NCBI RefSeq assembly: GCF_004843725.1
Contig: NZ_CP039451.1
Coordinates: forward strand, 432,501 to 496,500
Length of the DNA stretch: 64,000 bases
Source: Psychroserpens sp. NJDZ02
Lineage (GTDB): Bacteria; Bacteroidota; Bacteroidia; Flavobacteriales; Flavobacteriaceae
Direction: 5' to 3'
Shown here: in pieces, positions 19,042 through 28,383 of the stretch
Numbering within the stretch: position 1 is the first letter of the stretch
Layout of the letters: every line of letters starts with the position of its first letter
Translations under genes and position numbers: made by a program
The notes under the pieces: model-generated
Told to the model about the DNA's origin: nothing
Database searches by the model: none
Seen by the model: only the letters and a program-made list of their open reading frames with translations

Positions 19042-20430
19042 ATGGAGTTTAGCCAAGAAGAACCTAATAAAGTATCACTCAAAAAATTCGAATCTATGTT
19101 AAAAACAAACCATGTGTTGTTTTTTGATTCGGATGAGTTTGAAAATATAATTCACCATTACCTTAATCAAGGTAAAGTATCACTAGCAAAAAAAGCGATT
19201 AAATTAGGGTTGGACCAACACCCAACCTCGACTAATCTTAAATTGTTTCAAGTAGAAATTTTTGTATTTGAAAACAAGCTAAAAGACGCGAATCAATTAT
19301 TAGATGCCTTATATGTTTTAGAATCTTCAAATGAAGAGGTTTATATTCAAAAAGCAAATATTTTATCTAAAGAAGGTAAGCATGAAGACGCAATAAAAGT
19401 ATTAAATAGAGCCTTAGATTTATCCGAAGAAACGTCTGAATTACATTCTTTAATAGGGATGGAATACTTGTTTTTAGATAATTTTGAAGAAGCAAAACAA
19501 AGTTTTATGCGTTGTTTAGCGGAAGATTCTGAGGATTATTCGTCTTTATATAATGTGATGTATTGCTTCGATTTTTTAAATGAAAACGTAGAAGCCATAA
19601 ACTTTTTAAATGCGTATTTAGACAAACACCCATATTCTGAAGTGGGTTGGCACCAATTAGGAAAGCAGTATTATACAATCAAAGCTTATAAAAAATCTTT
19701 AAGCGCCTATGAGTTCGCTATTATTTCAGATGATACCTTTGTTGGCGCATATATAGAAAAAGGTAAAGTTTTAGAAAAATTAAAACGATACAATGAAGCT
19801 ATAGAAAACTACGCTTTAACTCTAGAGTTAGAAGATCCAACGTCTTTTGCTTTATTACGATTGGGATGTTGTCATGAAAAATTAGGTCAAAACAAGTTAG
19901 CAAAACAGTATTATTATCAAACCGTTAAAGAAGATCCCTTATTAGATAAAGGATGGATTGCAATTACTAAGTTTTATAATAAACAGAAAAATTACCAAAA
20001 AGCACTATACTACATCAATAAAGCAATAAACATTGATGAAGATAACGTGTCTTATTGGAAGTTATATGCAAAAATTAATCATAGATTAAACTTTTTAGAA
20101 GAGTCAGAACGTGGTTATAAACGCGCTATAGAGTTAGGTAACTACGAATTAACGTCTTGGTTACAGCGTTCTGATATTTTAGTACAATTAGGTGAATTTG
20201 AATCTGCGAGTTTTAATTTAATACAAGCGGCTGAGTTTTATCCTGAAAATGCAGAAATTGAATTCCGATTAGCAGGTATTTACTATACGCTACTAGAAAC
20301 AGAAAAAGCCAGTTATCACTTAAAAAACGCCTTTACTTTTGACAAGGAATTTCTAATTGTTATTGAGGAATTGTTCCCATTTGTCTATCAGTCTACTACC
20401 TTTAAAAAGGCATTAAAAAAGTTACAATAA
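19042..20430 (+). CDS. Tetratricopeptide repeat protein
   Basis: A 462-residue protein built almost wholly from TPR helices (for instance EVYIQKANILSKEGKHEDAI, WHQLGKQYYTIKAYKKSLSA, ALLRLGCCHEKLGQNKLAKQ). There is no signal peptide, so it is probably a cytoplasmic scaffold. The ATG at 19042 is chosen over the GTG two codons upstream because MEFSQEEP is the usual start type in this family of flavobacterial TPR proteins. A near-match -7 box TTACTTTG is at 18953-18960, which would leave a leader of about 75 bases. No specific function is evident. Confidence 0.8.
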   Translation: MEFSQEEPNKVSLKKFESMLKTNHVLFFDSDEFENIIHHYLNQGKVSLAKKAIKLGLDQHPTSTNLKLFQVEIFVFENKLKDANQLLDALYVLESSNEEVYIQKANILSKEGKHEDAIKVLNRALDLSEETSELHSLIGMEYLFLDNFEEAKQSFMRCLAEDSEDYSSLYNVMYCFDFLNENVEAINFLNAYLDKHPYSEVGWHQLGKQYYTIKAYKKSLSAYEFAIISDDTFVGAYIEKGKVLEKLKRYNEAIENYALTLELEDPTSFALLRLGCCHEKLGQNKLAKQYYYQTVKEDPLLDKGWIAITKFYNKQKNYQKALYYINKAINIDEDNVSYWKLYAKINHRLNFLEESERGYKRAIELGNYELTSWLQRSDILVQLGEFESASFNLIQAAEFYPENAEIEFRLAGIYYTLLETEKASYHLKNAFTFDKEFLIVIEELFPFVYQSTTFKKALKKLQ

Positions 20431-20454
20431 TTTAGACTTAAAACGTTTTTTGCA

Positions 20455-20462
20455 TACCTTTG
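20455..20462 (+). promoter_or_regulatory. -7 promoter box TACCTTTG
   Basis: Exact TAnnTTTG match 21 bases before the ATG at 20484; it should drive the two DUF368 genes and aroE. Confidence 0.6.
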
Positions 20463-20483
20463 ATTACTAACAAAAATTAAACT

Positions 20484-21497
20484 ATGCAAAGACGTTTAAA
20501 AGATTATCTTTTAATTAGCTTAAAAGGGGTTGCAATGGGAGCTGCCGATGCTGTCCCTGGTGTTTCAGGAGGTACAATCGCTTTTATTTCTGGTATTTAT
20601 GAAGAGTTAATTTCCACTATAAGTGGTGTTAACTTAGCGCTGTTAAAAACTCTAAAATCAGACGGATTTTCAGCCTTTTGGACAAAACTTAATGGTAATT
20701 TTTTAGTAGCACTTTTAACAGGTATTGTTATCAGCTTTGTGACATTTATGCGCTTAGCCAAATATCTACTAGAACATCATCCGGTTTTAATTTGGTCTTT
20801 CTTTTTCGGATTAATTATAGCTAGTATTTTATTTATTGGTAAACAAATTACTAAATGGTCACCCAGTGCCATACTTGCAATTATAGTCGGTGCTATTGCT
20901 GCTTTTTATATTACTAGTCTCCCATCTTTAGCTAGCAACACAAATTCTTACTTTTTATTTATTGCGGGGGCTATAGCTATTTGTGCAATGATATTACCAG
21001 GTATTTCTGGTAGTTTTATTTTAGTAATTTTAGGCGCTTACAAAACATTAAGTAATGCCTTTTCTGACTTTGACATTAAAAAAATTGGTTTATTCGCAGC
21101 AGGAGCAGTCGTTGGTTTACTTAGTTTTAGTCACGTTTTAAAATGGTTATTTAAAAATTATCATAATACAACATTAGCCGTACTTACAGGTTTTATTTTA
21201 GGCTCGTTAAATAAAGTCTGGCCTTGGAAAAAAACAGTTTCGGTTATGGTTGACAAAACAGGAGACATCGTACCCTTTAGTACTATTACAGATTTTGGAA
21301 CCTTATCCTTTTTTCAAAAAACGACTAATGATTTTGACTCCTACAAAACCGTATTAGAAGAAAGTGTGTTACCGATACACTATAACGAGCTAAATAATTA
21401 TTTAGCTAATCCACAAACAATGTTAGCGATTGGATTAATGATTGCAGGTTTTTTAACTATTTTTATTCTAGAAAAAGTAGGCAACAGAGCGTCATAA
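20484..21497 (+). CDS. DUF368 (PopT-type) undecaprenyl-phosphate translocase, copy 1
   Basis: A 337-residue polytopic membrane protein. The DUF368 signature GVAMGAADAVPGVSGGTIAF occurs near residue 14 and its internal counterpart MILPGISGSFILVILGAY near residue 170, showing the two inverted halves of the fold. DUF368 proteins (PopT) return undecaprenyl phosphate, the carrier lipid of cell-wall and O-antigen synthesis, across the inner membrane. The second copy starts on the base after the stop codon. Compared with copy 2, it has a longer periplasmic segment near residues 240-300. Confidence 0.85.
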   Translation: MQRRLKDYLLISLKGVAMGAADAVPGVSGGTIAFISGIYEELISTISGVNLALLKTLKSDGFSAFWTKLNGNFLVALLTGIVISFVTFMRLAKYLLEHHPVLIWSFFFGLIIASILFIGKQITKWSPSAILAIIVGAIAAFYITSLPSLASNTNSYFLFIAGAIAICAMILPGISGSFILVILGAYKTLSNAFSDFDIKKIGLFAAGAVVGLLSFSHVLKWLFKNYHNTTLAVLTGFILGSLNKVWPWKKTVSVMVDKTGDIVPFSTITDFGTLSFFQKTTNDFDSYKTVLEESVLPIHYNELNNYLANPQTMLAIGLMIAGFLTIFILEKVGNRAS

Positions 21498-22517
21498 ATG
21501 GAGAATACACGGACATTAAAAGATAAGATATTCTTAATCTTAAAAGGATTAGGTATGGGAGCAGCTAACAAAGTTCCTGGTGTATCTGGAGGTGTTGTTG
21601 CGTTTGTTGCTGGTTTTTATGAAGAGTTTATTCATTCCCTACAAAAAGTAAGCGGGACCGCTTTTAAACTATTAATAAGAGGGCGTTTTAAAGCGTTTTA
21701 TCATTATATCAATGGTCGTTTTTTAACCTTATTATTCTTCGGGATGATTGTCAGTTATTTTAGTATTTCTAAAATATTAGATTATCTAATCACCCATTAT
21801 CAATTGTATGTTTGGAGTGTCTTTTTCGGGATGATAATTGGCTCTATCTATTATATTAGTAAAGATTTTAAAGATTGGAAAACAACTACCTATTTTGCAT
21901 TAGCAATTGGAGCTGCACTAGGTTTAGGGATCAGTTTTTTAGATCCCGCAACAGAAAATGATAATCTAGTTTTTGTATTTTTCTGTGGTATCATAAGTGT
22001 TTCTGGAATGACGTTACCTGGGTTTTCAGGATCATTTATATTAATCTTACTGGGCAACTATGTCCTATTATTAGTAGACTCCGTAAATGCTTTATTTGAT
22101 ACATTCTCAGAAATATTAATTGGCGATTTCAGTTTTACATCAAATTTAGAACGCATCAGAATGCTTAAAGTACTGACGGTATTCACTATTGGATCCGTCG
22201 TCGGATTGGTGACGTTTTCTCATGCCCTAAACTATATTCTTAAACATTATAAAAGTGTTACCATGGCCTCAATAATTGGATTTATTGTAGGCTCTTTAGG
22301 TGTGGTATGGCCTTTTAAGCGTACTATTTATAAAATGACCGACACTGGTGCTTTTCTAATGGATTCTAGACATCATAAAATAATAGAAAATTACGAACGT
22401 TATTTACCAGAATTAAATACCGAAACTTACCTTGCGTTTTTCTACACGCTTGTAGGAATCGCCATTGTATTAGCTTTAGAACTTTATGGACAAAAAACAG
22501 GACGACAACATGCGTAA
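21498..22517 (+). CDS. DUF368 (PopT-type) undecaprenyl-phosphate translocase, copy 2
   Basis: A 339-residue paralogue of the preceding gene, with the same signature (GMGAANKVPGVSGGVVAFVA near residue 18, and MTLPGFSGSFILILLGNY near 170). The sequences differ clearly throughout, so this is an old duplication, not a recent one. Its ATG follows the upstream TAA without any gap, and its end overlaps aroE by 8 bases, so the three genes form a tight operon. The two proteins could act as separate carriers for different prenyl phosphates or as a heterodimer; this is inference. Confidence 0.85.
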   Translation: MENTRTLKDKIFLILKGLGMGAANKVPGVSGGVVAFVAGFYEEFIHSLQKVSGTAFKLLIRGRFKAFYHYINGRFLTLLFFGMIVSYFSISKILDYLITHYQLYVWSVFFGMIIGSIYYISKDFKDWKTTTYFALAIGAALGLGISFLDPATENDNLVFVFFCGIISVSGMTLPGFSGSFILILLGNYVLLLVDSVNALFDTFSEILIGDFSFTSNLERIRMLKVLTVFTIGSVVGLVTFSHALNYILKHYKSVTMASIIGFIVGSLGVVWPFKRTIYKMTDTGAFLMDSRHHKIIENYERYLPELNTETYLAFFYTLVGIAIVLALELYGQKTGRQHA

Positions 22518-23253
22518 ATATGGTTTATTAGGTAAAGACATCTCCTACTCTTTTTCGCAAAATTACTTTACTTTAAAATTTAAAGATGAAGTTATTAACG
22601 ATGCTACTTATCAAAACTTTGATATTCAAAACATTGAAGAATTTAAAACAAGTATTCTAAAAACAGAAGGTCTATCTGGTGTAAATGTCACCATTCCTTA
22701 CAAAGAAAGTATTATTCCTTTTTTAGACCGTTTAGACAAAAAAGCAGAACAAATAGGAGCTGTCAACACAATAAAATTCACAAAAAAAGGATTCCTTAAA
22801 GGTTACAATACAGATATTTATGGTTTCAAAAAAACCATTAAGCCCCATCTAAAAAAACACCATAAAAAAGCGTTGATTTTAGGAACTGGTGGCGCTAGTA
22901 AAGCCATTGCTTTTGTTTTAAAAGCATTAAAAATTGATTTTCACTTTGTATCTCGTCAAGATTCAGAAAAAGCGAGCTATACCTACGATACACTTACAGA
23001 AGACATTATTAAAGACCATCAAATTATTATTAATTGTTCTCCTGTTGGCACATTTCCAGATGTTAATGATGCTCCAAACATACCATATGAAGGGATTACC
23101 TCTAAACATATATTGTTTGATTTAATTTATAATCCGTCACAAACTGTATTCTTAAAAGAAGGTAAAAATAGAGGAGCAACAACGATCAATGGTTATGATA
23201 TGTTAGTCTTTCAAGCTGAAAAATCTTGGAAAATTTGGAATAAACGACTTTAA
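22510..23253 (+). CDS. aroE: Shikimate dehydrogenase
   Basis: A 247-residue NADP-dependent enzyme that reduces 3-dehydroshikimate in aromatic amino-acid synthesis. Motifs: the N-terminal substrate site (KDISYSFSQNYF), the catalytic lysine in GVNVTIPYKESI, the Rossmann loop LILGTGGASKAIAF, and the terminal NGYDMLVFQAEKSW. The start at 22510 (MRKYGLLGKDIS) is chosen over 22486, because it matches the family N-terminus and gives only an 8-base overlap with the DUF368 gene. Confidence 0.93.
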   Translation: MRKYGLLGKDISYSFSQNYFTLKFKDEVINDATYQNFDIQNIEEFKTSILKTEGLSGVNVTIPYKESIIPFLDRLDKKAEQIGAVNTIKFTKKGFLKGYNTDIYGFKKTIKPHLKKHHKKALILGTGGASKAIAFVLKALKIDFHFVSRQDSEKASYTYDTLTEDIIKDHQIIINCSPVGTFPDVNDAPNIPYEGITSKHILFDLIYNPSQTVFLKEGKNRGATTINGYDMLVFQAEKSWKIWNKRL

Positions 23254-23347
23254 ATCACGAGTAAACACTTAAAATATTGGTAGTTTTTGAAGATGTTACT
23301 ATCTTTAAGAGCTGAATACACATTAAACAAACTAAAACATTTATAAA

Positions 23348-25252
23348 ATGTCAGAGCTAGATAACCTGCAAAATGCAGATGGAACGGAAGAAATTAACGC
23401 AAACGTACAACCTGAAACACCTCAAGAGTCGCCTTCTCCTACAGAAGACAATGATGAAGTGTTAAACGAAATTGAGGACTCTAATGCAGAAGATGCTGAA
23501 GATGAAGGCAATGTAGATCGTCATAATATTGAGGATAAAGATTACGAGTCACTTAACCTAGAACAATTGGTTATAGAGATTGAACGTTTAGTAAAGAATG
23601 AAAAAGTACAAGCCATAAAAAAGCATATTGATGCTATAAAAACTGAGTTTGACAAGCAATTTCAAGACTTGCTTGATGAGAAAAAAGAAGAGTTTTTAAG
23701 TTCTGGTGGTAATGAGATTGATTTTAGTTTCCAATCGCCTTTACAACGTAGTTTTAAAGATAGTTATAAAGATTACAAACAACGTTTGAATGGTCATTAT
23801 AAAAATATAGAACAAAACCACAAACAAAATCTAACTAGTAGATTAGATATTATAGAAGGAATCAAAGCATTAACAGAAGATGCTGAAGACTCTATGAATA
23901 CTAAATACAAAAAATTTAAAGAACTTCAAGACCAATGGAAAGTTGCAGGACCTATTCCGCGTGACAAATACAACAATGCTTGGAACAGCTACCATTTTAA
24001 TGTAGAACGTTTTTACGATTTATTACATTTAGATAGAGATTTACGTGACAAGGATTTTGCACATAATTTAGAGTTAAAAACTAAGATTATTGAGCAAGCT
24101 GAAGCATTAGCTGACGATCAAAATACAAACAGAGCTTTTAGAGAACTTCAAAATTTACATAAAATTTGGAAAGAAGAACTTGGACCTGTCGCTAGAGAGC
24201 ACAGAGAGCCAATCTGGGATCGCTTTAAAGAAGCAACCAAAAAGATAAATGCGAAACGTCAAGACTACTTCAAAAATCTAGACACTATTTACGAGCAAAA
24301 CTTATTAAATAAGCAAGCTATTATTACGCTTATCAAAGAAAAGTCTAATGAGACCATCAGTAATCATAGTGGATGGCAAAATAAGATTAAGGACATTGAA
24401 GCGCTTAGAGAAGAATTTTTCAAAGCAGGAAAAGTACCTGTAAAAGTTAACGAAGCAACATGGGCTGCTTTTAAAGAAGCCGTTAGAGGGTTTAATAGAC
24501 AAAAAAATGATTTCTATAAAAATCTAAAAAAAGACCAATACGACAACTTAGAGAAAAAGCAAGCGTTAGTTAAAATTGCTGAAGACAATAAAAACAGTGA
24601 CGATTTTGAAGCGACCACCCAATTAATGAAAAAAATTCAAGGGGATTGGAAGCGTATTGGACATGTCCCTAGAAAAGACAGTGACAAAATATGGAAACAA
24701 TTTAAAAGTGCGTGTAACCATTACTTTGATCGTATTAAAGAACAACGTAATGCTGCTAGCGCCGAGGAAGAAGAAGCCTTTACTACTAAAGAAACATTAC
24801 TTGCAGAAATTAAAAGCTTAAAACTAGCAGGAGAGAAAAAAGAAGACCTTGCGACCATTAAAGAACATATCAACAAATGGAAAGCTGTTGGTCGCGTACC
24901 ACGCAATAAACGTCAAATTGAAAATGATTTTAACGATGCTTTAGATGGTGTTTTTAAATCTTTAGACTTAAACAGAACAGAATCTGAGTTAATTAAATTT
25001 GAAAACAAATTAGACCAATTAGCTTCTGGTGATGATTCTAGAGCAATTGATAGCGAGCGTTTTTATATTCAGAAAAAAGTAGATGACATAAAAGGCGAGA
25101 TCATTCAATTAGAAAACAACTTACAGTTTTTCTCTAATGTAAAATCAGACAATCCTTTAGTTAAAGATGTACATAAAAATATTAAAAGACATAAGGACGA
25201 TTTAGTATTATGGACTACTAAACTGAAAAAAATAAAAGGTTTATATTCTTAA
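23348..25252 (+). CDS. DUF349 domain protein
   Basis: A 634-residue, highly charged, mostly helical protein. After an acidic low-complexity N-terminus (residues 1-65) several DUF349 units follow, recognisable by the recurring pattern W+xAGPIPRDKYNxxW: for example KVAGPIPRDKYNNAWNSYH, KIWKEELGPVAREHREPIWD, GDWKRIGHVPRKDSDKIWKQ and KWKAVGRVPRNKRQIENDF. Proteins of this type are universal in Bacteroidota; the family is a predicted coiled coil without an assigned biochemical role. A strong terminator follows. Confidence 0.85.
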   Translation: MSELDNLQNADGTEEINANVQPETPQESPSPTEDNDEVLNEIEDSNAEDAEDEGNVDRHNIEDKDYESLNLEQLVIEIERLVKNEKVQAIKKHIDAIKTEFDKQFQDLLDEKKEEFLSSGGNEIDFSFQSPLQRSFKDSYKDYKQRLNGHYKNIEQNHKQNLTSRLDIIEGIKALTEDAEDSMNTKYKKFKELQDQWKVAGPIPRDKYNNAWNSYHFNVERFYDLLHLDRDLRDKDFAHNLELKTKIIEQAEALADDQNTNRAFRELQNLHKIWKEELGPVAREHREPIWDRFKEATKKINAKRQDYFKNLDTIYEQNLLNKQAIITLIKEKSNETISNHSGWQNKIKDIEALREEFFKAGKVPVKVNEATWAAFKEAVRGFNRQKNDFYKNLKKDQYDNLEKKQALVKIAEDNKNSDDFEATTQLMKKIQGDWKRIGHVPRKDSDKIWKQFKSACNHYFDRIKEQRNAASAEEEEAFTTKETLLAEIKSLKLAGEKKEDLATIKEHINKWKAVGRVPRNKRQIENDFNDALDGVFKSLDLNRTESELIKFENKLDQLASGDDSRAIDSERFYIQKKVDDIKGEIIQLENNLQFFSNVKSDNPLVKDVHKNIKRHKDDLVLWTTKLKKIKGLYS

Positions 25253-25269
25253 AAGAATAATTATTTCAC

Positions 25270-25313
25270 AAACCTGTTTAGCCCATTTTGTATGGATTAA
25301 ACAGGTTTTTTTT
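25270..25313 (+). terminator. Intrinsic terminator after the DUF349 gene
   Basis: AACCTGTTTA (25271-25280) pairs with TAAACAGGTT (25298-25307), with a secondary CCAT/ATGG pairing inside the loop, followed by a T run to about 25313. Confidence 0.85.
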
Positions 25314-25338
25314 ATAAAAAAAATGAAACAACCATAGA

Positions 25339-26136
25339 ATGGATAATATAGAACCACAAATTGCCGTAGCACAGAAAGACCTAAAATTATACTCTCATAG
25401 AGCAATAGGCGGGGCAACCTTTTTAGGAGGTCCATTAGCTGCTGGCTACATGATAGGAGAAAACTTCAAAACACTAAACCAACCTAAAAAAGGTCGTATA
25501 ACTTTAATTTTAGGCATTGTAAGTACAGTTATTCTTTTTGTTGGAATACTATTGGTTCCTGAGGAGATTATGAATAAAATCCCCAACATAGTAATACCTG
25601 CTATTTACACCGCTATTATCTTAGGACTTGTAGAACATACGCAAGGTGAGGCATTGAAGAGCCATAAAGACAATGACCATATATTCTTTTCAGGATGGAG
25701 AGCTGCCGGAATTGGACTTATCTCTATATTAATTATTGGAATAGGCTTATTTGGATACATCTACTATGAAACTAGTAATCCTGTATATGATATTTACGAC
25801 AACACTATAGAAATCTTTTCTAAAAATGAAACGGAAGCTCTAAAATTTTATGACAACATAGACTCAAAAGACACCCCTGCTTTAATTAAAGAATTAGATG
25901 ATATAGTGATTCCTAAATGGAAAGAAAATATCGATATTATTGAAAAACTAAATACGTTAGACGGCTTACCTTCTGATTTAATAGAGCAAAACAAAGCCTT
26001 ATTAGACTATTCAGAATTAAGACTTCAAAGCTTTATACTTATTAGAAAAACAATATCTGAGGATACAGATAAATACGACAGCCAATTAAATCTTTTGAAT
26101 ACAAAAATTGATGCCGTCTTAAATATACTTAGTTAG
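25339..26136 (+). CDS. Unknown membrane protein with C-terminal soluble helical domain
   Basis: A 265-residue protein. Hydrophobic stretches are seen at about residues 50-75, 82-102 and 125-150, preceded by a short glycine-rich segment (AIGGATFLGGPLAAGYMIGE) that recurs in uncharacterised Bacteroidota membrane proteins. Residues from about 155 are soluble and helical, with many acidic residues, and probably lie outside the membrane. I do not recognise a family with known function. The next gene starts 17 bases after its stop, so the two are probably co-transcribed. Confidence 0.55.
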   Translation: MDNIEPQIAVAQKDLKLYSHRAIGGATFLGGPLAAGYMIGENFKTLNQPKKGRITLILGIVSTVILFVGILLVPEEIMNKIPNIVIPAIYTAIILGLVEHTQGEALKSHKDNDHIFFSGWRAAGIGLISILIIGIGLFGYIYYETSNPVYDIYDNTIEIFSKNETEALKFYDNIDSKDTPALIKELDDIVIPKWKENIDIIEKLNTLDGLPSDLIEQNKALLDYSELRLQSFILIRKTISEDTDKYDSQLNLLNTKIDAVLNILS

Positions 26137-26152
26137 ATAAGTTAGATACTTA

Positions 26153-26515
26153 ATGAATGATCTAAAATACACAAAAGGCAATATTATAGTCCCTTTAATT
26201 ACATTTCTATTAATTACTGTGTCAATTGCACTGTCCTTTTTATCAACTATTGTAATTAATTACAAACATGTTATTGGCTTTATATTAGTATTAGCTTCTA
26301 ATCTCGTATATCTTAAAAATAAGAAATGGTTTGTTTTAATGTTTCTGTCCAATTGTGTTTTAGCTCTAATAGATTTAATAGCACTTTTTTACATAAGTAT
26401 CAAAATCACGGTATTCGGGTTAAATTTCAATCTCTTACCTTTAATCCTATTGTTAGCTTTTTTGTACACCAACAAAACACTTATAAACCAACTCTTTCCT
26501 GAAAAAAGTAATTAA
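26153..26515 (+). CDS. Unknown small integral membrane protein
   Basis: A 120-residue protein made of about four hydrophobic segments (residues 12-32, 38-52, 60-80, 85-105) with very few charged residues between them. No motif is recognised. It follows the previous unknown membrane gene by 17 bases on the same strand, which suggests a two-gene unit. A stem-loop follows at 26538-26563. Confidence 0.5.
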   Translation: MNDLKYTKGNIIVPLITFLLITVSIALSFLSTIVINYKHVIGFILVLASNLVYLKNKKWFVLMFLSNCVLALIDLIALFYISIKITVFGLNFNLLPLILLLAFLYTNKTLINQLFPEKSN

Positions 26516-26537
26516 ACGAAACATTATAAAAAACCAA

Positions 26538-26563
26538 ATCCCACCTCTGTAAAGAGGTAGGAT
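26538..26563 (+). terminator. Stem-loop after the small membrane gene
   Basis: ATCCCACCTCT (26538-26548) pairs with AGAGGTAGGAT (26553-26563), with one G-T wobble and a 4-base loop. There is no long T run, so it may be a weak terminator or an RNA end-stabilising hairpin. Confidence 0.5.
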
Positions 26564-26941
26564 TGTAGCTCCTAACTAAACTAACCAATTATTTCTGTTC
26601 GCTTACAAGAAATAATTATTTTAAATGACATCTAAAGTCATGTATGCTATTAACCAACTATAGTATCTTCAAAAGATTGTGTCATTTGTTTTATATACGA
26701 CGCAATTATTGTTTTGGACTTTTTAGATTGAAAAAAATATCTTTTTTTATTCAAGCACTTTATTCCCTAATTACAATTGAGAGTACAACATCAATTTAAG
26801 ATTCTGATTAACAATAATTTAAAATAAAACCCAACTAATAATAATTAAGTTTTAAATCCCTCAAAAAAAAACAAACTCTTTTCGGTTTTTCTCAAAAAAA
26901 CGGAGTTATAAGTTCAATTAATAAGTGCAACTCGAATATTT
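26564..26941. other. Non-coding AT-rich stretch
   Basis: No reading frame, promoter box or repeat with support was found. It separates the two unknown membrane genes from the tandemly repeated 3' end of mazG on the other strand. Confidence 0.5.
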
Positions 26942-27109
26942 GAAAATCACAGATTTTCTAATTACTGCTTTTTGGCCTCCTCCCAAAAAACTTAGTATGT
27001 GAAAATCACAGATTTTCCAATTACTGTTTTTTGGCCTCCTCCCAAAAAACTTAGTATGTGAAAATCACAGATTTTCCAATTATTGTATTTTGGCCTCCTC
27101 CCAAAAAAC
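26942..27109 (-). repeat. Three tandem 59-bp copies of the mazG 3' end
   Basis: Copies begin with GAAAATCACAGATTTTC at 26942, 27001 and 27060, exactly 59 bases apart. The rightmost copy contains the real last codons and stop of mazG (27080). The other two still encode the same tail (FWEEAK then K-Q-stop) but are cut off from the gene. Each copy carries the hairpin GAAAATC/GATTTTC with a 3-base loop. Confidence 0.9.
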
Positions 27110-27853
27110 ATCCATTTCACCCAAAGTCATGTCTTTTAAATCTTTATTAAGTTCTTTTGCTTTTTGCTCTAAATACTCAAAGCGTTTTTTAAACTTTTTA
27201 TTGGTGCGTTCTAAAGCGTTTTCTGGGTTTATATTCAAAAACCTAGCGTAATTTACCATAGAGAACAATACATCTCCAAATTCGTCTTCCATTGCATCCG
27301 CATCGCCTTTCTCTACTTCAACTTTAAATTCGTTAAGCTCCTCCTCTACTTTTTCCCATACTTGCTCTGGTCGTTCCCAATCAAAACCTACACCTGCAAC
27401 CTTTTCTTGTATTCTGCTTGCTTTAACCAAAGCTGGTAAACTATTAGGGACACCTTCTAAAACACTTGTTCTGCCTTCTTTTAATTTTAAATTTTCCCAA
27501 TTACGTTTGACTTCGGCTTCATCTTTTACAGTAACATCTCCATAAATATGTGGATGTCTATGGATTAGTTTTTCGCAAATACCATTACAAACATCTGCAA
27601 TGTCAAATGCCTTTTTCTCACTTCCTATTTTTGCATAAAAAACCATATGCAACATAAGATCTCCTATTTCTTTTTTAACTTCTTCTAAATCGTCTTCTAA
27701 AATAGCATCGCCTAACTCGTACGTTTCTTCAATAGTTAAATGACGTAACGTTTCCATGGTCTGTTTTTTATCCCAAGGACATTGCTCGCGCAACTCATCC
27801 ATAATAGTCAATAAACGGTCAAATGCTTTTAATTGGTCTGCTCTAGAATTCAT
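27080..27853 (-). CDS. mazG: Nucleoside triphosphate pyrophosphohydrolase MazG
   Basis: A 257-residue, two-domain MazG that hydrolyses (d)NTPs to NMP and pyrophosphate, thought to clean damaged or non-standard nucleotides and to influence (p)ppGpp levels. Metal-binding EExxE/DxxD patterns are seen in both halves: EETYELGDAI with KEIGDLMLHMVFYAKI, and DEFGDVLFSMVNYARF. It is the last gene of the minus-strand set ruvX-def-DUF5606-mazG, a common order in Flavobacteriaceae. Its final ten codons are part of a 59-bp tandem repeat. Confidence 0.92.
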   Translation of the reverse strand: MNSRADQLKAFDRLLTIMDELREQCPWDKKQTMETLRHLTIEETYELGDAILEDDLEEVKKEIGDLMLHMVFYAKIGSEKKAFDIADVCNGICEKLIHRHPHIYGDVTVKDEAEVKRNWENLKLKEGRTSVLEGVPNSLPALVKASRIQEKVAGVGFDWERPEQVWEKVEEELNEFKVEVEKGDADAMEDEFGDVLFSMVNYARFLNINPENALERTNKKFKKRFEYLEQKAKELNKDLKDMTLGEMDVFWEEAKIQ

Positions 27854-27914
27854 ATAAAAAAAGGTTTTTGTAAAAGTACGTTGATTTGTTTCATCTTAAA
27901 AAACGATAAACAAA

Positions 27915-27938
27915 AAAATCCAGCAAAAGCTGGATTTT
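27915..27938 (-). terminator. Terminator after the DUF5606 gene
   Basis: Perfect stem AAAATCCAGC (27915-27924)/GCTGGATTTT (27929-27938), loop AAAA; on the minus strand it is followed by a run of T (A run at 27912-27918). It separates mazG from the upstream genes. Confidence 0.85.
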
Positions 27939-27960
27939 AATATCTATAAATAAAGTCAAT

Positions 27961-28383
27961 TTATTCTTCTTCATCAGACGTTTCAGTCTTAGCTGTATCA
28001 AAGTCTAACATGTCATTTTTTTGTAACATATTATACCATTGTACTACTTTTTTAATATCACTTGGGTACACTCTATCCTCGTCATAATCTGGTAATACTT
28101 CAAAAAAGTACTCTTCCAATTTATCTTTAGAATCCTTGTGACTAATACTAGTCTGTGCTCCTTTTTCTTTGTCTTTAATTTTACTTAAGACGTCTTTTAA
28201 TGGCACTTCTTCTGTTAAAGTATAAATTGCAATCTCACTTAAAATACTAACGTTTTGTTGTATTCCAACAGACATACGTCTATTATCAATTAAAGATTCA
28301 GCAATAAAGCCACCTCTTGTTTGAGTTACTAATTTATATAATCCAGGTTTACCTGCAATTGCTAATACTTTATCTAAAGCCAT
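27961..28383 (-). CDS. DUF5606 domain protein
   Basis: A 140-residue protein of the Bacteroidota-specific DUF5606 family: the N-terminal GKPGLYKLVTQTRGGFIAES and the YPSDIKKVVQWYNML segment are its hallmarks. It is cytoplasmic, with no signal peptide or membrane segment, and ends in an acidic tail. Its function is unknown. It is regularly found between def and mazG, as here, and the terminator at 27915 indicates that transcription largely ends after it. Confidence 0.85.
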   Translation of the reverse strand: MALDKVLAIAGKPGLYKLVTQTRGGFIAESLIDNRRMSVGIQQNVSILSEIAIYTLTEEVPLKDVLSKIKDKEKGAQTSISHKDSKDKLEEYFFEVLPDYDEDRVYPSDIKKVVQWYNMLQKNDMLDFDTAKTETSDEEE

